Of a stretch of 5,090 nt of DNA, positions 1 through 5,090 are shown one piece after another. A program made the position numbers and the translations under genes. Location of the stretch: the NCBI GenBank assembly GCA_023418755.1, contig JAEZZE010000011.1:1-5090 (forward strand), read 5' to 3'. The number at the start of each line of letters is the position of its first letter. Within the stretch, counting starts at the first letter, position 1. The notes beneath the pieces were generated by a model that saw only the letters and a list, made by a program, of their open reading frames with translations, ran no database searches and had not been told where the DNA came from. The DNA comes from Bacillota bacterium. Its GTDB lineage: Bacteria; Bacillota; Bacilli; Paenibacillales; Paenibacillaceae.

Positions 1-569
1 TACTCGCGATAGGCCTGATGGAACAAAGCTTCGAATTGTCCGTGTTGATCCCGAAAATGCAGCCAGCGCCGCGAGCGGCATCCAGCAACCGCATCCCCAA
101 CCGCATCCCCAACCTCTGCGCCACCAGCGTCCCCGGCCACATCCTCAATGCCAACCGCATCTCCAACCGCATCCTTAATCTCTGACCCGGCCGCCTCCGC
201 AGCCGAATTTCCGTCCGCGACCCCGCCAGCCAGCAAGCGGCTTAATTCCGACTGCTCGGAAATCCATAGGCGCAAGCTGTCCAGCGTGCGGACATCGAAG
301 ATGCAATTCAGCACGACGAGCGGCTCCGCTTGGCCCGGGGACGCCGGACGGAATACATGCGACGTTCCGACCGGAAGCACGAACAGATCGCCCTTCCGCA
401 CGCAAGTCGTCTCGTTATCCGCGTAATGGCAACCTCGGCCCTCCGCGACCAGACTCAGCTCCACGAAGTCGTGGCTATGCATCGCCGTGTCGAAAGCTTC
501 CGTCTCCCTGTTCAGGAAGATGCCGAAGCCCGGACGGAAAAATCGTTCTCCCTTCAACACCAACGTCAT
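1..569 (-). CDS. AraC-family transcriptional regulator with N-terminal cupin domain (partial, 3' end outside window)
   Basis: This minus-strand reading frame stays open for 189 codons and leaves the window without a stop. The ATG at 567-569 is preceded by a GGGGGAG ribosome binding site at 576-582, six bases away, which decides the start. Residues about 8-92 look like the AraC_binding cupin fold: an H-x-H pair (His31, His33) in a MHSHDFVEL motif, a GRGCHY turn, then KGDLFVLPVGTSHVF with His71. That pattern is typical of the effector-sensing half of AraC regulators of sugar metabolism. Residues 96-113 look helical. Residues 114-165 form an odd acidic, Ala/Gly/Val-rich linker with DAVG repeats, after which an ordinary helical sequence resumes (RRWLHFRDQHGQFEALFHQA). 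The paired HTH motifs would lie beyond position 1, so the AraC assignment rests on the cupin half alone. The gene diverges from the kinase gene; a regulatory link to it is not shown. The effector is unknown. A non-regulatory cupin protein is the alternative. Confidence 0.82.
   Translation of the reverse strand, partial: MTLVLKGERFFRPGFGIFLNRETEAFDTAMHSHDFVELSLVAEGRGCHYADNETTCVRKGDLFVLPVGTSHVFRPASPGQAEPLVVLNCIFDVRTLDSLRLWISEQSELSRLLAGGVADGNSAAEAAGSEIKDAVGDAVGIEDVAGDAGGAEVGDAVGDAVAGCRSRRWLHFRDQHGQFEALFHQAYRE
84..173 (-). repeat. In-frame 12-bp minisatellite (DAVG repeats) in the AraC-family gene
   Basis: On the minus strand the 12-base unit GATGCGGTTGGN occurs as two tandem pairs, at 150-173 and 84-107; the last copy ends in CT instead of GN. 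The 42 bases between the pairs are a looser, Gly/Val/Asp-rich sequence that may be decayed copies. The unit is a multiple of three, so it encodes DAVG in register (residues 133-140 and 155-162) and keeps the frame open. Its position between the cupin half and the expected HTH half suggests an expanded flexible linker. That origin by replication slippage is inference. Confidence 0.85.
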
Positions 570-691
570 CTGCCGCTCCCCCTGTTCCGCGAATGGATGT
601 AAACGTAATTTATCCCGAGCGGCGGATTTTGTACATGGAAGATCTCGACTTCGGTTTTTGTAATATGCATACCTTCCCGCACAAAAACGCG

Positions 692-716
692 GCTATGATA
701 TGCTAGTATTAATAGC
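692..716. repeat. Imperfect AT-rich dyad, possible operator
   Basis: GCTAT at 692-696 is mirrored by ATAGC at 712-716, and the inner flanks GATA and TATTA extend the symmetry imperfectly around a TGCTAG centre. It overlaps both -10 candidates for the kinase gene and lies midway between the two divergent genes, which is where an operator would be expected. There is no further support, and AT-rich intergenic DNA gives such dyads by chance. Confidence 0.3.
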
Positions 717-735
717 GCCTTGATTGAAGCATCTA

Positions 736-751
736 GATCACCTCCCGGAGG
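736..751 (+). promoter_or_regulatory. Kinase ribosome binding site with adjacent anti-SD-like sequence
   Basis: GGAGG at 747-751 lies eight bases before the ATG at 760 and is a near-ideal Shine-Dalgarno, which selects that ATG over the TTG at 724. Directly upstream, 736-745 reads GATCACCTCC, identical to the anti-SD tail known at the 3' end of bacterial 16S rRNA. CCTCC and GGAGG flank a single base, so the folded form would be a small hairpin (CCTC paired with GAGG, three-base loop) that covers the SD. Confidence 0.7.
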
Positions 752-759
752 ATGGGAAT

Positions 760-2589
760 ATGCGCAGAGCCGGAATCCGCACCAGATTGTTCCTTTCCTA
801 CACGTTTATCGCGACGCTTGTCATCGCTACTTTGAGCCTGTTTTTCTATAGCCGCATGTCCAGCGTCGTTCGCGAACGGACGCTGGAGTCCTCGCGTCAG
901 CAGCTGCAACGAATTGATTCCGCGCTCACCCAATCGATTCGCGATCTGGACCGCATTTCCGCCCAGGTCATCTACAATCCCGATTTTCAGAACAAATTCG
1001 AGGAGACGTTCGACTCGGCCGAGACCTATGAAGTGCTCGAACAGAAGAACGCCTTCGTGCGCATCCTGGCGATCTTGAACGGGCCTTCCTTCATCGCTCA
1101 GCAGATCAACGTGTTTAATCTGGACGGTCATTTCATCAGCTTCGGATTGAAAATCGACCCTTACGACAACCTGCAAGAGCGAATCGCGCTATTGGACTGG
1201 GTAGAGCCGACGAGAATTCGGGATGGCGATAAAATGATCAACCCGCCGCACCGCGACGAACTGTTTCGCTCCGGCGGGCTCGTCTATTCGTTATCCCGCC
1301 TGTTTCCGCACGGCGGCAGCTCCTCCGACATGTTCGTGGAGGTGCAGCAATCGTACGACAAGCTGGAGGACATCGCCGGCGAATCGCGGTTGCCGAGCAG
1401 CAACCGGCTCTATATTTTCGACGACGAAGGAAGGCTGTTCTACCCGATCTCCGAGACGGGAGCCGCGGAGCCGTCCTTCGCTTGGACGGATATCCCGAAG
1501 CTCCCTTCGGCGGAATTTCACACCGTAACGGAAACGGCCGGCGGCGAGCGGACGGTCATCAGCTGGCTGCGCTCCTCTTTCTCCGGACTGACCGTCGTTG
1601 CGGCCCAGCCCGAGCGGGAGCTGCTGAGTCCCGTTGCCAGCCTGCGCAACGTCGTCGTCACCGTAACGGTCGCCGCGGAGGTGGTGGCGCTCCTGCTGGC
1701 TTACTGGGTTGCTTCCTCCATCACGCGGCCGATCCGGCTCATCCAGCGAGACGTTCGAAGGCTTGACCTGGAGCAGATCGGGTTCAATACGTCGGCCCGC
1801 CATCAGAAAACCTACCGTAAAGCCTCTTATGAAATCCAAGAGCTGTACGACGGCTTTGTCTCGATGAAGACGAGATTGAACCTGTCCGTCGAGCAGATGC
1901 TCAACGCCCAGAAGCGGGAAAACCTGGCCCACATGAGGGCGCTGAGCAACCAGCTCCAGCCGCATTTCGTGTATAACACGCTATCCTCCATCGGGGTGCT
2001 GGCCGAAAACGCGGGCGCCGACCAAGCGGCCGCCATGGCTTACAGAATGATGCATATGATGGCTTATATGAGCGGAGTCGACGCCGAACCGGTGACGCTC
2101 TCGGAGGAGCTTGCGTTTACGGAAAGCTACTTGCAGCTCATGAAGCTCAGATACCAAGACAAATTCGATTACATCGTCGACGTCGACGAGCGTTTGCTGC
2201 AGACGATGATTCCGAAGTTCGTCCTGCAGCCGATCGTGGAGAACAGCTTCGCCCACGGCTTTAAACGGATTTATCCGCCGTGGCTCGTCCGCGTCGAAGG
2301 CCGCGCGGAGGCGGAAGGAAGCTGGCGGCTGACGATTTCCGATAACGGGAGCGGCTTCGGGGAGGAGTCGCTGTCCCGGTTAAACGCCTTCATCGACGAA
2401 CTTAGCGACAGCTCGTCCGGTCAGCTCGACCGCGTCGAGAGCAAAGGGATCGGCGGCATGGGGCTGCAGAACACGGTGATGCGTCTGCATTTGTTCTACG
2501 GCGGACTGGCTTCGTTCGCCGTTCGCAACGAAGAGGAAGGAATGACGCTGACCGTCTTGGTCGCGCCTAGAGGTGAGGAGCATGTTTAG
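760..2589 (+). CDS. Membrane sensor histidine kinase, YesM/LytS type
   Basis: This 609-residue protein is the sensor of a two-component system. Residues about 10-30 form a first membrane helix. Residues 32-297 are an extracytoplasmic sensing region, probably dCache-like judging by its size and by stretches such as NVFNLDGHFISFG and LYIFDDEGRLFYP. Residues 298-318 form the second membrane helix, followed by a HAMP segment starting at SSITRPI. The His_kinase domain carries the phospho-acceptor His402 in NQLQPHFVYNTL. The ATPase part has the N box LQPIVENSFAHGF (Asn495), the G1 box DNGSGFG (Asp528) and the G2 box GMGLQN (568 region), so it looks catalytically intact. The length fits the family. 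The ATG at 760 is chosen over the TTG at 724 because of the GGAGG eight bases upstream; the longer form would add 12 residues. It autophosphorylates and passes phosphate to the regulator encoded next. The ligand is unknown; control of a sugar importer is inferred from the neighbours. Confidence 0.95.
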   Translation: MRRAGIRTRLFLSYTFIATLVIATLSLFFYSRMSSVVRERTLESSRQQLQRIDSALTQSIRDLDRISAQVIYNPDFQNKFEETFDSAETYEVLEQKNAFVRILAILNGPSFIAQQINVFNLDGHFISFGLKIDPYDNLQERIALLDWVEPTRIRDGDKMINPPHRDELFRSGGLVYSLSRLFPHGGSSSDMFVEVQQSYDKLEDIAGESRLPSSNRLYIFDDEGRLFYPISETGAAEPSFAWTDIPKLPSAEFHTVTETAGGERTVISWLRSSFSGLTVVAAQPERELLSPVASLRNVVVTVTVAAEVVALLLAYWVASSITRPIRLIQRDVRRLDLEQIGFNTSARHQKTYRKASYEIQELYDGFVSMKTRLNLSVEQMLNAQKRENLAHMRALSNQLQPHFVYNTLSSIGVLAENAGADQAAAMAYRMMHMMAYMSGVDAEPVTLSEELAFTESYLQLMKLRYQDKFDYIVDVDERLLQTMIPKFVLQPIVENSFAHGFKRIYPPWLVRVEGRAEAEGSWRLTISDNGSGFGEESLSRLNAFIDELSDSSSGQLDRVESKGIGGMGLQNTVMRLHLFYGGLASFAVRNEEEGMTLTVLVAPRGEEHV

Positions 2590-4108
2590 AATCATCGTCG
2601 CGGAGGATGAGCCGCTCATTTTGCGCAGCATCTGCGACAAAATCAGAAGCGGCGATCCCGATTTCAAGATCGTCGGGGAGTACGAGAACGGCGAATACGC
2701 CATGCTGGAGCTGGAGCTGACGAGACCGCACGTCGTCCTGACCGACATCTATATGCCGGTGAAGGACGGGCTGTCGCTGATCGAGCATGCGAAGAAGCGC
2801 TCGCCCGCCGCGATCTGCGCCGTCATGACCGGCTACCGCGACTTCGAATACGCGCAAAAAGCGATCCAGCTCGGCGTCTCCAACTATTTGCTGAAGCCGC
2901 CGACGAGCGAGAACGTCTCCGGGTTTCTCGCCGAAGTCAAAACGAAGCTGATCGAGAACCGAACGCTGATCGAATCCGAACTGCTGCAGGCATGGGCTTT
3001 CCACAGAGATGCGCACCTGAGCCATTCGCCGGGAATCGGCCGGCTGGCGCCGGAGCACTTTTATCACGCCCGGTACATCGTGCTGGACGTGTGGACGGTG
3101 CCGGCGACTGGCGGAAGCGCGGAGAAGGAAGCGGACAGGGGAATCGAAAGCTTGCTGGAAGAAGGCGAGCGAGCGTATGCCGTGCCTTCCTTGAGCGCGA
3201 ATCGGCATATCGTCGTCATCGGGGTCCACGGCATGACGAACGAGAGGATGGCGCTGTTCGCGGACCGGTTGGCTCGCGGCCAAAGCGCGGCCTCGGCATG
3301 CGTCGCGGTCGCCTCCGTGCGCAAGCTGGATACCGAGCTGCACGGCGCGCTGGCGCGTTTGGGCAAGCTCGCCAAGGCCGCATACCCGCTGCAGGGCATC
3401 CGGGTGCTGCAGGCGGAAGAGGGCGAGCCGGCGTACGAGATCAAGCCTTTGCCCGTTCCGGGCACGCTGGGGCAGGAATTGCTCGCGCTCGTGGGCAAGC
3501 AGCGCCGGACCGAATTTTTGAATACGCTCGACCGGCTTTTCCAACTCGACGCCTGGGCGCAGGCGTCGCGCGGACAGTGGCTGCAGGAGCTTATCTTCCT
3601 GATGAACTCGTGGATGCGCCATTATCCGGAGTTCGCCGGGAAGGCGGTCGAGACCGGCTGGACGCACGAACTGGAAGAGGCAATCTGGCAAGCCGCCGAC
3701 TATGCCTCACTCCGGGAGGCTCTAAAGGAACTGCATGGATCGTTGTTCGAAGCCTTCGAACAGGATCGGGAAGCCGAAGCGTCCTGGACGGAGGAGCTTA
3801 AAGCCTATATCGACAATCATTACATGGACAATATTTCCCTGGCGGACCTGGCTGACCGGCACGGCCTCAACCCGTCCTACCTGGGGCGGGTGTTCAAGCA
3901 GAAGTACGGACAAAGCCCGATCGACTATTTGATTCAGGTCCGACTGGCCCAAGCGCGGCAATGGATCCGGGAGAAGCCGAGGCTGCTGTTCAAGGACGTG
4001 GCGGAGATGGTCGGCTACGGCGATCCCTACTACTTCAGCAAGCTGTTCAAGCAGTGGACCGGGCTGACGCCGCGGGAGTACAAGAAAAATCCGACGGCAA
4101 CGGAATGA
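2582..4108 (+). CDS. Response regulator with receiver and AraC-type HTH domains, YesN type
   Basis: This 508-residue protein is the cytoplasmic partner of the kinase. Residues 1-120 are a receiver domain: acidic residues Glu8 and Asp9 in VAEDEP, phospho-acceptor Asp55 in LTDIYMP, Thr83 in MTGYRDF, and Lys105 in LLKPP. All key residues are present. Residues about 125-395 are a poorly conserved middle region, typical of YesN proteins and of no assigned function. Residues about 402-502 are an AraC/XylS DNA-binding domain with two HTH motifs (ISLADLADRHGLNPSYLGRVFKQ, shortened here to its first part ISLADLADRHGLNPSYL, and FKDVAEMVGYGDPYYFSKLF) ending in TPREYKK. The ATG at 2582 follows AGGTGAGG inside the kinase gene and is preferred to the in-frame GTG at 2573. 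The start overlaps the kinase stop by eight bases, which suggests translational coupling. Its probable target is the repeat cluster just after its stop codon, in front of the sugar-binding lipoprotein gene. Confidence 0.95.
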   Translation: MFRIIVAEDEPLILRSICDKIRSGDPDFKIVGEYENGEYAMLELELTRPHVVLTDIYMPVKDGLSLIEHAKKRSPAAICAVMTGYRDFEYAQKAIQLGVSNYLLKPPTSENVSGFLAEVKTKLIENRTLIESELLQAWAFHRDAHLSHSPGIGRLAPEHFYHARYIVLDVWTVPATGGSAEKEADRGIESLLEEGERAYAVPSLSANRHIVVIGVHGMTNERMALFADRLARGQSAASACVAVASVRKLDTELHGALARLGKLAKAAYPLQGIRVLQAEEGEPAYEIKPLPVPGTLGQELLALVGKQRRTEFLNTLDRLFQLDAWAQASRGQWLQELIFLMNSWMRHYPEFAGKAVETGWTHELEEAIWQAADYASLREALKELHGSLFEAFEQDREAEASWTEELKAYIDNHYMDNISLADLADRHGLNPSYLGRVFKQKYGQSPIDYLIQVRLAQARQWIREKPRLLFKDVAEMVGYGDPYYFSKLFKQWTGLTPREYKKNPTATE

Positions 4109-4162
4109 GATCGCCCCATACATTGGCGCAAATCCCCCCATAAGGCGGCCGACCGCCCCATC
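4109..4162 (+). promoter_or_regulatory. Three 12-bp direct repeats, candidate operator of the response regulator
   Basis: Three similar 12-mers occupy 4109-4120 (GATCGCCCCATA), 4131-4142 (AATCCCCCCATA) and 4151-4162 (GACCGCCCCATC); consensus RAYCSCCCCATM. Copy 1 matches each of the others at 10 of 12 positions, and CCCCAT is invariant. Starts are 22 and 20 bases apart, close to two helical turns, so all three present the same DNA face. The first begins right after the regulator's stop codon and the last ends at the -10 box of the lipoprotein gene. AraC-type proteins are known to bind direct repeats at about this spacing. Binding by the adjacent regulator is inference. Confidence 0.65.
4144..4157 (+). 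repeat. GC-rich inverted repeat upstream of the -10 box
   Basis: GGCGG at 4144-4148 and CCGCC at 4153-4157 surround a four-base CCGA centre. It sits between the second and third CCCCAT repeats, where the -35/spacer region of the promoter would be. No T-run follows, so it is not an intrinsic terminator for the two-component operon. It may be a secondary protein site or a chance product of GC-rich DNA. Confidence 0.45.
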
Positions 4163-4168
4163 TATAAT
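4163..4168 (+). promoter_or_regulatory. -10 box of the sugar-binding lipoprotein gene
   Basis: TATAAT here matches the sigma-A consensus -10 at all six positions. With a 17-base spacer the -35 position (4140-4145) reads ATAAGG, which matches TTGACA poorly, so the promoter probably depends on an activator. Transcription would start near 4175, leaving a leader of about 40 bases before the TTG start codon. The CCCCAT repeats lie immediately upstream, consistent with activation by the neighbouring regulator. Confidence 0.6.
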
Positions 4169-4200
4169 AAAAGGCGAAGTCATCATTCCATTCGTAATCA

Positions 4201-4211
4201 GGGGGTAAGGA
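4201..4211 (+). promoter_or_regulatory. Ribosome binding site that supports a TTG start
   Basis: GGGGGTAAGGA ends two bases before the TTG at 4214. The purine-rich run, together with the lipoprotein signal peptide that begins directly at this codon, supports TTG as the start. No ATG or GTG in this frame lies between this site and the signal peptide. Confidence 0.6.
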
Positions 4212-4213
4212 CA

Positions 4214-5090
4214 TTGAACAAAGCAGGGAAAGCAGGATCGGTACTGGCTTCGTTAAGTTTGCTCGGCGGGTTGCTGGCGGGATGCGGAGGAGACGGCAAC
4301 GACGGAAAATCGGCCGTCGGCGCGTCTTCTTCCGCGCCGTCTGCAAGCGCTTCCCCTTCGGCCTCTCAGCAAGCCGACAAGCCGAAGGTCAAGCTCACGT
4401 TCGCGACGATGGCCAACGGCGACTCCGAGTCGCAGGCGTTCAAGGAGATTTTCGCCAATTTCGAGAAAGAAACCGGGCACACCGTCGACTTTCAAATTTT
4501 GCCGGACGTCAATCAATACGAGAACATCATCAAGACGCGTTTTGCGACGCAGGACGCTCCGGATATCTTCTATTTCTTCGCCGGACCGAACGAATACGTA
4601 ACGATGCAGGCCGAAAAAAATCTCGTCGAGATGACGGGAGCGGACTACGTCGGAAATTTGACTTCCGCGGTCAGGGATTTCTATACGGTGGACGGCAAAA
4701 TCTACGGCGTTCCTTGGGGCTCCTACAACGCGATGGGCGTCTTGTACAACAAAGAGGTGTACGCCGCCAACGGGTTGAGCATCCCGAACAATTACGACGA
4801 ACTGCTGGCCAACGCCGAGAAGCTGAAGACGGCGGGGGTGACGCCGTTCTACGAAGCGGTCAAAACCGGCTGGCCGACGCAAATATTCCCGCTGGCGGCG
4901 TTCCAGTCGATGGTCATGCCGACGATCGGCGGCGACGAAGGCGTGCAGAAGCTGATCGCCAACACGCTGCGTTTTAATGAAATCCCGGAAATGAAAAAGG
5001 TGTACGAACTCCAATACGACCTGAAGAACAAAGGGTACTACAACAAAGATTTGCTGGCTGGCACGTACGAGGTGCAGCAGGAGCAACTGG
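4214..5090 (+). CDS. Extracellular sugar-binding lipoprotein of an ABC importer, family 1 (partial, 3' end outside window)
   Basis: The frame is open from the TTG at 4214 for 292 codons to the window edge. It encodes a lipoprotein signal peptide: a short basic start (MNKAGKAG), a hydrophobic stretch, and the lipobox LLAGC with Cys24 as the lipidated residue. Residues 25-58 are a Ser/Ala/Pro-rich tether, probably spanning the cell wall. From about residue 59 the sequence matches solute-binding protein family 1 (COG1653, MalE/UgpB-like): KLTFATMANGDSES, FEKETGHTVDFQILPD, ATQDAPDIFYFFAGPNE, and the conserved KIYGVPWGSYNAMGVLYNKE followed by NNYDELLANAEKLK. The protein captures a sugar or oligosaccharide outside the membrane and delivers it to a permease pair. 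Family members are about 420-550 residues, so roughly half to two thirds is visible. Permease genes would be expected downstream. The position directly after a YesM/YesN pair suggests induction by that system. The substrate cannot be assigned. Confidence 0.93.
   Translation, partial: MNKAGKAGSVLASLSLLGGLLAGCGGDGNDGKSAVGASSSAPSASASPSASQQADKPKVKLTFATMANGDSESQAFKEIFANFEKETGHTVDFQILPDVNQYENIIKTRFATQDAPDIFYFFAGPNEYVTMQAEKNLVEMTGADYVGNLTSAVRDFYTVDGKIYGVPWGSYNAMGVLYNKEVYAANGLSIPNNYDELLANAEKLKTAGVTPFYEAVKTGWPTQIFPLAAFQSMVMPTIGGDEGVQKLIANTLRFNEIPEMKKVYELQYDLKNKGYYNKDLLAGTYEVQQEQL
4342..4354 (+). promoter_or_regulatory. Possible intragenic cre (CcpA) site
   Basis: TGCAAGCGCTTCC, followed by two more C, fits the core of the Firmicutes catabolite-responsive element (TGNAANCGNWNNC) at every fixed position of the core, though both outer W positions are C. 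It lies about 165 bases downstream of the inferred transcription start, inside the Ser/Ala linker codons. Intragenic cre sites that block elongation are known in Bacillus sugar operons. Chance is a real alternative because the same bases simply encode Ala-Ser-Ala-Ser. Confidence 0.3.

Larger units (their letters stand above)
570..759. promoter_or_regulatory. Divergent intergenic region between the AraC-family gene and the kinase gene
   Basis: These 190 bases must hold the start signals for both divergent genes. It is AT-richer than its surroundings at about 601-715. The best plus-strand -10 candidates are TATGAT at 694-699 and the extended form TGCTAGTAT at 701-709, but neither has a recognisable -35 at the right distance. 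On the minus strand no convincing promoter was found. There is no copy of the CCCCAT repeats seen before the lipoprotein gene, so the kinase operon is probably not controlled through that site. No small gene or RNA was recognised here. Confidence 0.4.

Noticed and set aside
84..173. CRISPR array
   Set aside because: The repeat unit is 12 bases, tandem without spacers of even length, and lies in frame within a protein-coding gene.
148..602. Short plus-strand frames over the left part of the window
   Set aside because: They are shadows of the minus-strand cupin gene, whose frame is continuous, has a good ribosome binding site and a recognisable fold.
638..660. Hairpin plus T-run (GAAG...CTTC then GGTTTTTG) as a terminator
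   Set aside because: The stem is four base pairs with a seven-base loop, and no plus-strand gene ends upstream of it.
724..759. TTG at 724 as the kinase start
   Set aside because: It lacks a ribosome binding site, and the GGAGG at 747-751 is ideally placed for the ATG at 760, after which the membrane helix follows directly.
2567..3691. Long minus-strand open frame of 374 codons opposite the response regulator
   Set aside because: It lies antisense to a clear receiver/AraC protein, is rich in Arg, Gln and His as expected of a GC-rich shadow frame, and shows no recognisable domain.
4144..4157. Intrinsic terminator after the response regulator
   Set aside because: The stem is only five base pairs and no T-run follows; the sequence leads straight into a promoter -10 box.
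4253..5086. Minus-strand open frame of 277 codons opposite the lipoprotein gene
   Set aside because: The plus strand encodes a convincing lipoprotein with signal peptide and family 1 motifs; this frame is its antisense shadow.

Overview
The window reads as a chromosomal carbohydrate-uptake region from a GC-rich member of the Firmicutes, most likely the Paenibacillaceae (Paenibacillus/Cohnella type). This rests on the gene types (YesM-like kinase, YesN-like regulator with an AraC DNA-binding domain, lipoprotein solute-binding protein), the strong GGAGG-type ribosome binding sites and the use of a TTG start. The organism assignment is inference; no rRNA or other phylogenetic marker is present.

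Layout. Positions 1-569, minus strand: the 5' part of an AraC-family regulator gene that runs off the left edge. It encodes a cupin sensor domain, then an unusual acidic DAVG-repeat linker; the HTH domain would lie outside the window. Positions 570-759: a divergent intergenic region with an AT-rich dyad, no convincing promoter, and a strong Shine-Dalgarno directly preceded by a copy of the 16S anti-Shine-Dalgarno tail. Positions 760-2589, plus strand: a membrane sensor histidine kinase of the YesM/LytS type. Positions 2582-4108: its partner, a YesN-type response regulator, overlapping the kinase by 8 bases. Positions 4109-4213: a short regulatory gap with three 12-bp direct repeats about two helical turns apart, ending at a perfect TATAAT. 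Positions 4214-5090: the first 292 codons of an extracellular family 1 sugar-binding lipoprotein, running off the right edge.

Proposed working. The kinase senses an extracellular cue, perhaps a sugar or a liganded binding protein, through its large extracytoplasmic domain and phosphorylates Asp55 of the regulator. The regulator then binds the repeats between its own stop codon and the lipoprotein gene and switches on the ABC importer. The transported sugar cannot be told from the sequence, and the permease genes expected downstream are outside the window.

The gene set itself is ordinary for this family of bacteria. The most noteworthy items are the triple-repeat operator candidate, the in-frame minisatellite in the AraC-family gene, and the anti-SD/SD arrangement before the kinase.
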